Notes: a model not told the origin generated them from the sequence alone. Positions 7,394-15,802 are shown, counted from the stretch's first letter. The stretch is DNA of 28,284 nt from DASWHF01 sp036393295 (GCA_036393295.1 DASWHF010000057.1:1-28284), one strand, 5' to 3'. Numbers and translations are program-made.

Positions 7394-8833
7394 TCAATCG
7401 GCGTGCAGCTCGCCGACCTTGACGATCTTCAGGGTGTTCGTCCCGCCGGGCTTGGCGAGCGGTTCGCCGATGGTCAGGATAGTGAGATCGCCGTCGCGCA
7501 CCGCGCCGCGCCGGCGCAGCTCGTCGACCGCCTCTTTCATGACCGCCGCCGGATCCTTGGACGTCATGGTGAAGCCGACCGGGTGCACGCCGCGATACAG
7601 GGTCACCTTGCGGCGCGTTTCCACGTGCGGCGTGAGCGCGTAGATCGGCACCGCCGAATTGATGCGCGACATCCACAGCGCCGTCGACCCGGACTCGGTC
7701 AGGGCGGCGATGGCGCGCACCGGCAGATGGTTGGCGACGAAAATGGTCGCGCGCGCGATCGCCTCGTCCATGCGCGAGAAGTGGTGCTCCATGCGCTGCG
7801 TGACCTGGATGGTGTCCTCGTGCCGCTCGGCCTCGCGGCAGACGCGGTCCATCGCCGCCACCGCCTCGACCGGGTAGCGGCCCGTGGCGGTCTCGGCCGA
7901 CAGCATCACCGCGTCGGTGCCGTCCAGCACCGCGTTGGCGACGTCCGAGACCTCGGCGCGCGTCGGGATGGCGTTCTCGATCATCGACTCCATCATCTGA
8001 GTGGCGGTGATCACGACGCGGTTCATCTTGCGCGCCAGCAGAATGACGCGCTTCTGAACCGGCGGCAGCGCGGCATCGCCGATCTCCACGCCCAGGTCGC
8101 CGCGCGCGATCATGACCACGTCGGCGGCCTGCACGATCTCCTCGATGGCCGTGACCGCCTCGGCGCGCTCGATCTTGGCGACGATGCCGCCGCGGCCACC
8201 GGCGGCACGCAGCAGCGCGCGCGCCTCCTCGACGTCCTTGGCGGAGCGCGGGAAGGAGATGGCGATGTAATCCGCCTGCATGGCCGCGGCGGTCTTGATA
8301 TCCTCGCGGTCCTTGTCGGTCAGTGCGCGCGCCGACAGGCCGCCGCCCTGGCGGTTGATGCCTTTGTTGTTCGACAGCACGCCGCCGACCACGACGCGGC
8401 AGATCACCTGGCTGCCGGCCACCTGGTCCACCCACAGCACGATGCGCCCGTCGTCCAGCAGCAGCGTGGCGCCGCGACTCACGTCCTCGATCAGCGCCTT
8501 GTAGGTCGTGCCGACACGCTCGCGGTTGCCGTTGTCGAGCGGCCAGTCGACGTCGAGGATGAAGGTATCGCCCTCGGTCAGGTTGATCTGCTTGTCGATG
8601 AACTGGCCGATGCGGATCTTGGGCCCCTGCATATCGGCGAGCACGCCGACCTGGCGCCCGTGGGCCTGGGCGCGCTCGCGCGCCGCCTCGGCGCGCCGTA
8701 TGTGCACCTCGGCCTTGTCGTGGGAGAAGTTGACGCGCACCACGTCCACGCCGGCCTCGATCAGCTTGTCGAGGACCTTGGGGTCGTCGGTCGCCGGCCC
8801 GAGGGTGGCGACAATCTTGGTTCTACGCAGCAT
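7394..8833 (-). CDS. pyk: pyruvate kinase
   Basis: This 479-residue enzyme converts phosphoenolpyruvate and ADP to pyruvate and ATP. It begins MLRRTKIVATLGPATD, the standard start of the family. VNFSHD supplies active-site residues, KIERAEA (K220) the catalytic lysine, ARGDLGVEIG (about 243-252) the metal/PEP site, and TATQMMESMI the signature helix. The C-terminal domain runs to HAD. ATG 8833 was preferred over an in-frame TTG at 8854, since the latter adds only repeat-derived residues. There is no Shine-Dalgarno sequence before the ATG: the heptamer repeat arm ends about 7 bases upstream. It follows pgk on the same strand, with a 51-base gap made almost wholly of that repeat. Confidence 0.95.
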   Translation of the reverse strand: MLRRTKIVATLGPATDDPKVLDKLIEAGVDVVRVNFSHDKAEVHIRRAEAARERAQAHGRQVGVLADMQGPKIRIGQFIDKQINLTEGDTFILDVDWPLDNGNRERVGTTYKALIEDVSRGATLLLDDGRIVLWVDQVAGSQVICRVVVGGVLSNNKGINRQGGGLSARALTDKDREDIKTAAAMQADYIAISFPRSAKDVEEARALLRAAGGRGGIVAKIERAEAVTAIEEIVQAADVVMIARGDLGVEIGDAALPPVQKRVILLARKMNRVVITATQMMESMIENAIPTRAEVSDVANAVLDGTDAVMLSAETATGRYPVEAVAAMDRVCREAERHEDTIQVTQRMEHHFSRMDEAIARATIFVANHLPVRAIAALTESGSTALWMSRINSAVPIYALTPHVETRRKVTLYRGVHPVGFTMTSKDPAAVMKEAVDELRRRGAVRDGDLTILTIGEPLAKPGGTNTLKIVKVGELHAD

Positions 8834-8839
8834 AGATTC

Positions 8840-8928
8840 AGTAGCAAGTTTCAAGTAGCAAGTGGCAAGTGAAGGCAGGGCGCATTATGGCTGGTTCCCT
8901 TGCCACTTGCTACTTGCCACTTGCTGCT
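8840..8928. repeat. heptamer inverted-repeat element, copy 1 (pgk/pyk)
   Basis: Plus-strand AGTAGCAAGTTTCAAGTAGC followed by AAGTGGCAAGTGAAGG (8840-8875) pairs imperfectly with CTTGCCACTTGCTACTTGCC and CACTTGCTGC (8899-8928) across a short loop. The unit is AAGTRGC and its reverse GCYACTT. In gene orientation the first arm encodes the end of Pgk and the second arm stops just before the pyk ATG. Two further copies are at 15041-15115 and 16806-16880. Confidence 0.9.
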
Positions 8929-10108
8929 TCTTGGCCCGCTGTTCGAGGATGTCCACCGCCGGCAGCTTCTTGCCTTCGAGGAACTCCAGGAACGCGCCGC
9001 CGGCGGTCGAGATGTACGACACCTTGTCGTAGATGTCGTACTTCTGGATCGCGGCAATGGTGTCGCCGCCGCCGGCCAGGGTGAAGGCCGAGGTCGCGGC
9101 GATGGCGTCGGCGATCGTCTTCGTGCCCGCGCCGAACTGGTCGAACTCGAACACGCCGACCGGGCCGTTCCATACCACGGTGCCGGCCTGCATGATGATG
9201 CCGGCCAGCTCCTGGGCGCTCTTCGGGCCGATGTCGAAGATCATGTCGTCGTCGGCCACGGCACCCGCATCCTTCAGCACCGCCTTCTCGTTGGCATCGA
9301 ACTTCTTGCCGACCACCACGTCGACCGCGATCGGGATCGTCGCGCCGCGCTTTTGCATCTTGTCCATCAGACTCTTGGCGGTCGGGATCAGGTCGGCCTC
9401 GGCCAGCGACTTGCCGATCTTTTTGCCGCTAGCCGCCAGGAAGGTGTTGGCGATGCCGCCGCCGACCACCAGCTGGTCGACCTTCTCGGACAGTGACTCG
9501 AGCACGGTGAGCTTGGTCGAGACCTTGGAGCCGCCGACGATCGCCACCATCGGGCGCTTCGGGTCGAGCAGGGCCTTGGTGAGCGCTTCCAGCTCCTGCG
9601 TCAGCAGGATGCCGGCACAGGCGGTCGGCGCATACTTGGCCACGCCGTGGGTCGACGCCTGGGCGCGATGCGCGGTGCCGAAGGCATCCATCACGAACAC
9701 GTCGCACAGTGCGGCGTACTTTTTCGCAGTCTCGTCGACGTTTTTCTTCTCGCCCTTGTTGAAGCGCACGTTCTCCAGGACCGCGACCTGGCCGTCGGCC
9801 AGTGACGGCGCCCGGTCGAGGTAATCCTTGATGAGCGGAACCGGCTTGCCCAGCAGGCCGGCCATGTAGTCGGCCACCGGCTTGAGCGAGGCGGCCTCGT
9901 CGTACACGCCCTCCTCCGGGCGGCCGAGATGCGACATCACCATGACACTGCGCGCACCGGCCTCGAGGCAACGCTCGATGGTCGGCATCGACGCCTTGAT
10001 GCGGGCGTCGGACGTGACCTGGCCGTCCTTGATGGGGACGTTGAGGTCGGCGCGGATCAGCACGCGCTTTCCCTTGAGGTCGAGATCGGTGAGCTTGATA
10101 ACGGACAT
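8885..10108 (-). CDS. pgk: phosphoglycerate kinase with repeat-encoded C-terminus
   Basis: This 407-residue kinase transfers phosphate between 1,3-bisphosphoglycerate and ADP. N-terminal substrate-binding motifs are RADLNVP (19-25), SHLGRP (59-64) and the FNKGEKKN region. The nucleotide domain has GGSKVSTKL (192-200), GPVGVFEFD (315-323) and GGGDT (346-350). The usual C-terminus would end near LEQRAKK; here residues 395-407 (QQVASSKWQGNQP) are translated from the heptamer repeat and the stop lies in its loop. The ATG at 10108 has CGGAG about 8 bases upstream. It lies between gap and pyk and is probably co-transcribed with gap across the 10126-10207 repeat. Confidence 0.95.
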   Translation of the reverse strand: MSVIKLTDLDLKGKRVLIRADLNVPIKDGQVTSDARIKASMPTIERCLEAGARSVMVMSHLGRPEEGVYDEAASLKPVADYMAGLLGKPVPLIKDYLDRAPSLADGQVAVLENVRFNKGEKKNVDETAKKYAALCDVFVMDAFGTAHRAQASTHGVAKYAPTACAGILLTQELEALTKALLDPKRPMVAIVGGSKVSTKLTVLESLSEKVDQLVVGGGIANTFLAASGKKIGKSLAEADLIPTAKSLMDKMQKRGATIPIAVDVVVGKKFDANEKAVLKDAGAVADDDMIFDIGPKSAQELAGIIMQAGTVVWNGPVGVFEFDQFGAGTKTIADAIAATSAFTLAGGGDTIAAIQKYDIYDKVSYISTAGGAFLEFLEGKKLPAVDILEQRAKKQQVASSKWQGNQP

Positions 10109-10125
10109 TGCTTTGCTCCGATAAA

Positions 10126-10207
10126 TGTAGGGCGGGTTAGGCGCATCGCGCCGTAACCCGCCGATCGACCGGTGGGTTACGCGGCTTCGCCGCTAACCCA
10201 CCCTACA
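10126..10207. repeat. GGGTTAGGCG-type palindromic repeat (gap/pgk)
   Basis: This 82-base element is bounded by TGTAGGG and CCCTACA. Two hairpin units lie inside: GCGGGTTA-GGCGC..GCGCC-GTAACCCGC and GGTGGGTTA-CGCGGC..GCCGC-TAACCCACC. It fills most of the gap between the gap stop and the pgk ribosome binding site. Repeats with GGGTTA and GCGCC-type arms are common in gammaproteobacterial intergenic regions (established knowledge). Confidence 0.85.
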
Positions 10208-10213
10208 TGAATA

Positions 10214-11212
10214 TTACTTGGCGACGTGCTGCACGAAGCGCAGCATGTTGCAGGTGTAGCCGTACTCGTTGTCGTACCAGGACACGACCTTGACGAAGGT
10301 GCCGTCCAGCGCGATGCCGGCCTCGGCGTCGAACACCGACGGCAGGCTGTTGCCGCGGAAATCGGTCGACACGACCTTCTCCTCGGTATAACCGAGCACG
10401 CCCTTGAGCTCGCCTTCCGAGGCCTTCTTCATGGCCGCGCAGATCTGCTCGTAGGTCGCTTCCTTGTTGAGCTCGACGGTCAGGTCGACCACCGATACGT
10501 CGGAGGTCGGCACGCGGAAGGCCATGCCGGTGAGCTTCTTGTTGAGCTCCGGCAACACCTTGCCGACCGCCTTGGCGGCGCCGGTCGAGGACGGGATGAT
10601 GTTCTCGAGGATGCCGCGGCCGCCGCGCCAATCCTTCTGGGACGGGCCGTCGACGGTCTTCTGCGTGGCGGTGGCGGCGTGCACGGTGGTCATCAGGCCG
10701 CGCTTGATGCCGAAATTGTCGTGCAGCACCTTGGCGACCGGCGCCAGGCAGTTGGTCGTGCAGGAGGCGGCGGAGACGATGGTTTCACCGGCGTACTTGG
10801 CGTGGTTCACGCCGTAGACGAACATCGGGGTGTCGTCCTTCGAGGGCGCGGACTGCACGACCTTCTTGGCGCCGGCCTTGAGGTGCTTTTCGCAGGTCTC
10901 CTTGGTCAGGAACAGGCCGGTCGACTCGACGACGATGTCGGCGCCCACCTCGTTCCACTTGAGCTCGGCCGGATCCTTGACCGCCGTCAGGCGGATCTTC
11001 CTGCCGTCGACGATCAGGTTGCTGCCTTCGACCTGGATGTCGCCCTGGAAGCGGCCGTGCACGGAATCGTACTTGAGCATGTAAGCCAGATAGCTGGGCT
11101 CGAGCAGGTCGTTGATGCCCACGATCTCGATGTCCTTGAAGTCCTTCGCGACGGCACGGAACACCATGCGCCCGATACGGCCGAACCCGTTGATACCGAC
11201 TTTGATTGCCAT
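10214..11212 (-). CDS. gap: glyceraldehyde-3-phosphate dehydrogenase (NAD-type)
   Basis: This 332-residue type I GAPDH converts glyceraldehyde-3-phosphate to 1,3-bisphosphoglycerate. The Rossmann start is KVGINGFGRIGR. The Asp at residue 35 (GINDL) marks preference for NAD over NADP. The catalytic Cys is C151 in SAASCTTNC, and the active-site His lies in TTVHAATATQ. Near the end WYDNEYGYTCNML is the conserved C-terminal signature. The start at 11212 (MAIKVGING) was chosen over the 23-codon extension because the family starts there, GGAG lies about 8 bases upstream, and the extension overlaps a GC-rich repeat. It follows tkt and precedes pgk on the same strand. Confidence 0.96.
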   Translation of the reverse strand: MAIKVGINGFGRIGRMVFRAVAKDFKDIEIVGINDLLEPSYLAYMLKYDSVHGRFQGDIQVEGSNLIVDGRKIRLTAVKDPAELKWNEVGADIVVESTGLFLTKETCEKHLKAGAKKVVQSAPSKDDTPMFVYGVNHAKYAGETIVSAASCTTNCLAPVAKVLHDNFGIKRGLMTTVHAATATQKTVDGPSQKDWRGGRGILENIIPSSTGAAKAVGKVLPELNKKLTGMAFRVPTSDVSVVDLTVELNKEATYEQICAAMKKASEGELKGVLGYTEEKVVSTDFRGNSLPSVFDAEAGIALDGTFVKVVSWYDNEYGYTCNMLRFVQHVAK

Positions 11213-11246
11213 GTCCGATTCTCCGGAAAGTTGAAAATGATCTTTA

Positions 11247-11344
11247 GCCACGGGGGACACGGGGAGACACGGGGGGAACAAGAGTAATCAAGGCAATTCG
11301 CCTTCCACTCGATTTTTCCCCGTGTCCCCCGTGCCCCCCGTGGC
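11247..11344. repeat. CACGGGG-type inverted repeat, copy 1 (tkt/gap)
   Basis: The left arm GCCACGGGGGACACGGGG followed by AGACACGGGGGG is inverted against the right arm, which reads TTCCCCGTGTCCCCCG then TGCCCCCCGTGGC. The arms consist of near-repeats of CACGGGG(G)A. The loop holds a small AAGGCAATTCGCCTT hairpin. It sits in the 142-base tkt/gap gap. A second copy is at 19245-19338. Confidence 0.85.
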
Positions 11345-11354
11345 GAATCAATAC

Positions 11355-13373
11355 TTACAATACCTCTTCGACCACCTTGGCGACGTTCTCGCCGGTGAAG
11401 CCGAAGTGCTTGAACAGCGCGCCGGCCGGGGCCGATTCGCCGAAGCGGTCGAGACCGACGACGCGCCCTTCCAGGCCCACGTACTTGTGCCAGACCGCGG
11501 TCACACCGGCCTCGACGGCGACGCGCTTGGCCCCCTTGGGCAGCACGCTGTCGCGGTAGGCGGCGTCCTGGGCGTCGAAGGTGTCGGTCGAGGGCATGGA
11601 CACCACGCGCACCTTCCGGCCCTTGGCGGCCAACAGCTTCTGCGCCTCCATGGCGATGCCGACCTCGGAGCCGGTGGCGATGATGACGGCCTCGGGCTTG
11701 CCGCCGTCGGCCTCGCTCAGCACATAGCCGCCGCGGCCGATGGCGGCGATCTTCGCGGCGTCGCGCGCCTGGTGCGGCAGGTTCTGGCGCGAGAAGATCA
11801 GGCAGCTCGGTCCGGTCTTGCGCTCGATGGCGGACTTCCACGCAACCGCACTCTCGACCGCGTCGCAGGGGCGCCACACCGACATGTTCGGGATGAGCCG
11901 CAGGGTCGCGGTCTGCTCCACCGCCTGGTGGGTCGGGCCGTCCTCGCCCAGGCCGATCGAGTCGTGGGTGTAGACGAAGATCGACGGCACCTTCATGAGC
12001 GCCGCCATGCGCAAGGCGTTGCGCGCGTACTCGGAGAACATCAGGAAGGTCGCGCCGTAAGGGATGAAGCCGCCGTGCAGGGCGATACCGTTCATGATCG
12101 CCGACATGCCGAACTCGCGCACGCCGTAATAGATGTAGTTGCCTTCGGAATTGGTGTTGCTGATGCCCTTCGAACCCTTCCAGATCGTCAGGTTCGAGCC
12201 GGCCAGGTCGGCCGAGCCGCCGAGGAACTCCGGCAGCAGCGGACCAAGCCCGTTCAAGGCGTTCTGCGAGGCCTTGCGCGAGGCGATGGTCTCGGCCTTG
12301 GCGTCGACCGACTTGATGAACTCCTCGGCCTTGGCCGCCCAGTCCTTCGGCAGCTGGCCCTGCATGCGGCGCTCGAACTCGGCGGCCAGCCCGGGGTGGG
12401 CCTGGCGGTAGGCGGCGAACTTGTCGTTCCAGGCCTTCTCGGCCTCCGCGCCCTTGCGCTTGGCGTCCCAACCGGCATAGATCTCGTCGGGGATCACGAA
12501 CGGCTCGTGGCTCCAGCCGAGATTCTCGCGGGTCGCCTTGATCTCGTCATTGCCGAGCGGCGCGCCGTGGCAGTCGTGGCTGCCGCACAGGTTGGGCGCG
12601 CCGTAGCCGATCACGGTCTTGCAGCAGATCATCGACGGCTTGTCGTTGACCGAGCGCGCCTCCATGATCGCCTTCTTGACCGCCTCCGGGTTGTGGCCGT
12701 CGATGTCGCGCACCACATGCCAGCCGTAGGCTTCGAAACGCTTCGGGGTATCGTCGGTGAACCAGCCTTCGACGTGACCGTCGATCGAGATGCCGTTGTC
12801 GTCGTAAAACGCGATCAGCTTGCTTAAGCCCAGCGTGCCGGCCAGCGAGCAGGCCTCGTGCGAGATGCCTTCCATCAGGCAGCCGTCGCCCAGGAATACA
12901 TAGGTATAGTGGTCAACGACGTGGTGGCCGTCGCGGTTGAACTGGCCCGCCAGCACCTTCTCCGCGATCGCCATGCCCACGGCGTTGGTGATGCCCTGCC
13001 CCAGGGGACCGGTGGTGGTCTCGACGCCCGGCGCGTAGCCGTACTCGGGGTGGCCCGGCGTCTTGGAATGCAGCTGGCGGAAGTTCTTGATCTCCTCCAT
13101 CGGCAGGTCGTAGCCGGTGAGGTGCAGGAGGCTGTAGAGCAGCATCGAGCCGTGGCCGTTCGACAGCACGAAGCGGTCGCGGTCCATCCACTTCGGATTG
13201 GCCGGATTGTGCCTGAGGAAATCGTTCCACAGCACTTCGGCGATGTCGGCCATGCCCATCGGGGCGCCGGGGTGGCCGGAGTTGGCCTTCTGCACCGCAT
13301 CCATCGACAGCGCGCGGATCGCGTTCGCCAGGTCGCGGCGACTCTGCAGGGCGTGCTTGGGTTTCGCTGACAT
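11355..13373 (-). CDS. tkt: transketolase
   Basis: This 672-residue thiamine-diphosphate enzyme transfers two-carbon units between sugar phosphates in the pentose phosphate pathway or Calvin cycle. The N-terminal domain shows SGHPGAPMGMAD (32-43), SNGHGSMLLY (71-80) and the ThDP/Mg motif GDGCLMEG (162-169) with N193 in YDDNGISIDG. The pyrimidine domain has YGVREFGMSAIMNG, with the catalytic Glu, then THDSIGLGEDGPTHQ. The C-terminal domain ends in VAKVVEEVL. Full length. The ATG at 13373 has GAGG about 9 bases upstream. It is the first gene of the carbon block. An AT-rich run just upstream has no convincing -35 box. Confidence 0.96.
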   Translation of the reverse strand: MSAKPKHALQSRRDLANAIRALSMDAVQKANSGHPGAPMGMADIAEVLWNDFLRHNPANPKWMDRDRFVLSNGHGSMLLYSLLHLTGYDLPMEEIKNFRQLHSKTPGHPEYGYAPGVETTTGPLGQGITNAVGMAIAEKVLAGQFNRDGHHVVDHYTYVFLGDGCLMEGISHEACSLAGTLGLSKLIAFYDDNGISIDGHVEGWFTDDTPKRFEAYGWHVVRDIDGHNPEAVKKAIMEARSVNDKPSMICCKTVIGYGAPNLCGSHDCHGAPLGNDEIKATRENLGWSHEPFVIPDEIYAGWDAKRKGAEAEKAWNDKFAAYRQAHPGLAAEFERRMQGQLPKDWAAKAEEFIKSVDAKAETIASRKASQNALNGLGPLLPEFLGGSADLAGSNLTIWKGSKGISNTNSEGNYIYYGVREFGMSAIMNGIALHGGFIPYGATFLMFSEYARNALRMAALMKVPSIFVYTHDSIGLGEDGPTHQAVEQTATLRLIPNMSVWRPCDAVESAVAWKSAIERKTGPSCLIFSRQNLPHQARDAAKIAAIGRGGYVLSEADGGKPEAVIIATGSEVGIAMEAQKLLAAKGRKVRVVSMPSTDTFDAQDAAYRDSVLPKGAKRVAVEAGVTAVWHKYVGLEGRVVGLDRFGESAPAGALFKHFGFTGENVAKVVEEVL

Positions 13374-13793
13374 GAGCTAGTCCTCTATATATATAATGAA
13401 TCCGGTCCACCCGGCCGCGGCTCGCCGCGCCGAACCCGTGGCGACGTGCCGCGCGAAAATCCTCTCGCGGCTTGCTGCACACACTCTAATCCCACCAACC
13501 ACCCGCGCCGTCGCCCCGGCCCTGGCTTGCCCGGCGCCGCTGCCCGCGCGCGCCGGCCGTACCGGTAAAAACCCCCTCGGCGCGGGTAAGAGATCGCAAC
13601 CCGCGGTGGCACATGCCTGCCAAAGGGAGGTTATATTTGTTCTTCGTTACGGCTGCGGGTCATGGTCCGCCCAAGCATTGCAACGCGGCGGGGTCGCGCA
13701 TTCCGGCATCAAAACAAGCCCGGTATTCTCCCTCAGCGCGCCCGTCAGGGCAATAGTCGCCCGGTTCGCAGGCGTTTGCCGTTTATACCGGCA
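13374..13793. other. 420-base gap upstream of tkt
   Basis: No gene is supported here. The tkt-proximal end has an AT-rich run (TATATATATAATGAATC on the plus strand, about 13386-13402) that could form part of a tkt promoter, but no good -35 partner was found. A short plus-strand TTG frame after GGGAGG (from about 13638) gives 37 codons with no recognisable features and was not annotated. The tkt promoter is expected in this gap. Confidence 0.4.
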
Positions 13794-14636
13794 TTAACAG
13801 GCATTTTGGGCGGATCCGTCGCGCCGCGCCTGATCGAGCCAGCGGTGCCAATCCGCGAACAGCCCGGCATGGCGGGCCGCCACGACCGAACGTGCGACCA
13901 GCTCGAAACGGAAGACCGGCTCGCCATCCAACGTCTTTGCCAGCCCGCCGGCTTCGCTCAGAATCAGTCCCCCGGCGGCGTGATCCCAGAGCTTCTGGCC
14001 GCCGTGCAGATAGACGTGAAAGCGGCCGTCAGCCAGCCAGCACCATTCCAGGCTGGAGGCGCCGAAATTGCGCTGCGATCCGTAGGGCGGCGCGGCGCCG
14101 AGCCGGGCGGCGAGCGCAGCGTCCAGCCGTTTGAAATCGACCACGGCGATCGCCCGATCGAGCGGCACGCCGGGATCGGTCTCGATCGCAAGCGGCGCCG
14201 CGTTGCGCCAGGCGCCGTGCCCGCGGTGCGCGACGAAACACTCGTCGCGCACCGGGTCGTGGACCAGCGCCAGCTCCACGCGCCCCTCCATCACCAGCGC
14301 GAGCGAAACGGCGAAGAACGGAATGCCGGCGGCGAAGTTGCTGGTGCCGTCGAGCGGATCGAGACACCACAGGCCGGCGCCGGATTCGCGCACCCTGCGC
14401 TGCTGCTCGGCGGCCGGCATCTCCTCGCCGACAAAGGCGTATTGCGGCCAGGCGCGCGCCAGATCGGCCCGCACCCGCGCCTGCATGGCGAGATCGGCCG
14501 CGGTCACCAGGCTGCCGTCGTGCTTCATGTGGCGCTGGACGTCGGCGAAGCGCGGCATCAGCTCGGCGCGCGCCGCCGCCGCCACCAGCGCGCACAGCGC
14601 CTGGAGCTCGGCACCGGGCAGGGCGCTAGCGCCCAT
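13794..14636 (-). CDS. inositol-monophosphatase-family sugar phosphatase
   Basis: This 280-residue protein is of the Mg-dependent IMPase/FBPase-like/CysQ superfamily. It carries the metal-site motifs VGEEM (E71, E72), LDPLDGTSNF (D93 and D96) and WDHAAGGLILSEAGG (D218), in the order and spacing of the family. D44-type substitutions are not obvious (GSLVTAAD is intact). The substrate cannot be set from the sequence: myo-inositol phosphate, 3'-phosphoadenosine 5'-phosphate or a sugar phosphate are all possible. The ATG at 14636 overlaps the end of the upstream gene by 11 bases, so translation is probably coupled. Third gene of a set with a redoxin and an unknown protein. Confidence 0.85.
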   Translation of the reverse strand: MGASALPGAELQALCALVAAAARAELMPRFADVQRHMKHDGSLVTAADLAMQARVRADLARAWPQYAFVGEEMPAAEQQRRVRESGAGLWCLDPLDGTSNFAAGIPFFAVSLALVMEGRVELALVHDPVRDECFVAHRGHGAWRNAAPLAIETDPGVPLDRAIAVVDFKRLDAALAARLGAAPPYGSQRNFGASSLEWCWLADGRFHVYLHGGQKLWDHAAGGLILSEAGGLAKTLDGEPVFRFELVARSVVAARHAGLFADWHRWLDQARRDGSAQNAC

Positions 14637-15033
14637 CGAGCTTCACCACCGGGGTCGGACCGCCGCGCGGCCGGCGGCCCTCGAGCTGAACGAGCGCCTT
14701 GTGGAACTCGCTCTGCAGACGGCCCATGAGCGCGCGACCGGCGGTGGAATAGTAGACTGCCTCATAAGGCACCGGATCGCTCAAGGCCGCGCGGCTCTGC
14801 GGACGGAAGCTCTGCCAGGAGAGCTCCATCATGCGGCCGGCTGCGCCGTCGACGAACACGATCTCCTCGGCGTCGACCACCGCCAGATACAGCATGCTGC
14901 GGATCGACACGAACAGGCATTGCGCGCCGCTATGCTTCAGCAGCAGGCGCGCCAGATTGTAAGTGTCGGCCGGCAGGCTGCGCGCCTCGCGCGCGAGCTC
15001 GGGGGGACGGTAGAAGGTTTCGTGGGTGGGCAT
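14626..15033 (-). CDS. protein of unknown function (135 aa)
   Basis: A soluble 135-residue protein beginning MPTHETFYRPPELAREAR. The core has two hydrophobic strands, CLFVSIRSMLYLAVVDAEEIVFVDG, then RMMELSWQSFRPQ and a C-terminal helix (ALMGRLQSEFHKALVQLEG). There is no signal peptide or known catalytic motif. The ATG at 15033 was chosen over an in-frame TTG at 15048 because the extra codons come from the heptamer repeat. There is no Shine-Dalgarno sequence; the repeat arm ends about 8 bases before the ATG. It overlaps the phosphatase gene by 11 bases, so the two are probably expressed together. Not recognised. Confidence 0.7.
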   Translation of the reverse strand: MPTHETFYRPPELAREARSLPADTYNLARLLLKHSGAQCLFVSIRSMLYLAVVDAEEIVFVDGAAGRMMELSWQSFRPQSRAALSDPVPYEAVYYSTAGRALMGRLQSEFHKALVQLEGRRPRGGPTPVVKLDGR

Positions 15034-15040
15034 AAAATCA

Positions 15041-15115
15041 AGTGACAAGTTTCAAGTAGCAAGTAGCAAGTAGCAAGGAAAACCACTCGACCCTTGCCAC
15101 TTGCAACTTGCTACT
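15041..15115. repeat. heptamer inverted-repeat element, copy 2
   Basis: The left arm CAAGTTTCAAGTAGCAAGT continues with two more AGC-AAGT units. It is inverted against the right arm CTTGCCACTTGCAACTTGCT (15093-15112). In gene orientation it starts inside the stop codon of the redoxin gene (GAG-TAG-CAAG) and ends about 8 bases before the ATG of the unknown gene. It shares CAAGTTTCAAGTAGCAAGT exactly with copy 1. Confidence 0.9.
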
Positions 15116-15665
15116 CGCCTTTCCATTTGATCGAACACCCCATGCTCGGGATCTGCTCGCGCGGCCCCTCACCGGTCAGTGCCACCTGCTTCATCGCCTC
15201 GAACAGGTCGCGCCGCGCGCCGGCGACCGGCTCCTTGCGACTCGCGTCCAGGCGTCCGCGGTACTGGAGCTCGAGGCCCTTGTTGTAGCCGAAGAAATCC
15301 GGCGTGCACACCGCGCCGTAGGCCTTGGCAACCTCCTGGCTCCCGTCCAGGACGTAGGGAAAGGGGAAGTCGAGGTCTTTGGCGATGCGCTTCATGTTAT
15401 CGAAGGAGTCCTCGGGATAATCGGTCGGATCGTTCGACATGATGGCGATGCTGTTGACGCCGAGCGTCCTGAGCTCGCGCGCATCGCGCAAGATGCGGTC
15501 GAGTACCGCCTGGACGTAGGGACAGTGATTGCAGATGAACATGACCAGCAGGCCCTTGGGGCCGCGCGCGCTCTCCAGGGTGTGGATCCTGCCGTCCACG
15601 CCGGGCAGGGCGAAGTCCGGCGCCGGTTTACCGAACTCGCACACCGGGGTTTCCGTACGTACCAT
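15111..15665 (-). CDS. thioredoxin-fold redoxin (AhpC/TSA-like, CNHCPYV motif)
   Basis: This 184-residue protein has a thioredoxin fold. An N-terminal FGKPAPDFALPGVDG strand region leads to LVMFICNHCPYV, whose C45 and C48 form a CxxC pair of the subgroup with CNHCP instead of CGPC. NDPTDYPEDSFDNM and the cis-Pro region AVCTPDFFGY follow, then a C-terminal segment with another Cys. No signal peptide is seen from the chosen ATG (15665), which has GGAGG about 7 bases upstream; the 33 codons before it are low-complexity. It is likely a cytoplasmic thiol oxidoreductase or peroxidase; the substrate is unknown. The TAG stop is supplied by the heptamer repeat. First of three same-strand genes. Confidence 0.85.
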   Translation of the reverse strand: MVRTETPVCEFGKPAPDFALPGVDGRIHTLESARGPKGLLVMFICNHCPYVQAVLDRILRDARELRTLGVNSIAIMSNDPTDYPEDSFDNMKRIAKDLDFPFPYVLDGSQEVAKAYGAVCTPDFFGYNKGLELQYRGRLDASRKEPVAGARRDLFEAMKQVALTGEGPREQIPSMGCSIKWKGE

Positions 15666-15802
15666 CGTCGACCTCCAGGAATGACCGGCCTGCGAGTGTA
15701 CACCACCCCCTCCGCGGGCGGCGAGTGACGGACGAGCGGCTGCCCGGTGGCATGCTCTATGCACTAAACTTCAAAATAGGCTATCCGTCGGGGCCACTCC
15801 GG

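Noticed and set aside
8840..8928. CRISPR-like array
   Set aside because: Units are 7 bases, contiguous and inverted, without spacers or cas genes.
11213..11281. 23-codon N-terminal extension of GAPDH
   Set aside because: It overlaps the CACGGGG repeat; the family starts at MAIKVGING, which has its own ribosome binding site.
13638..13751. 37-codon plus-strand TTG frame after GGGAGG
   Set aside because: No signal peptide, motif or neighbour support; composition looks like non-coding GC-rich DNA.
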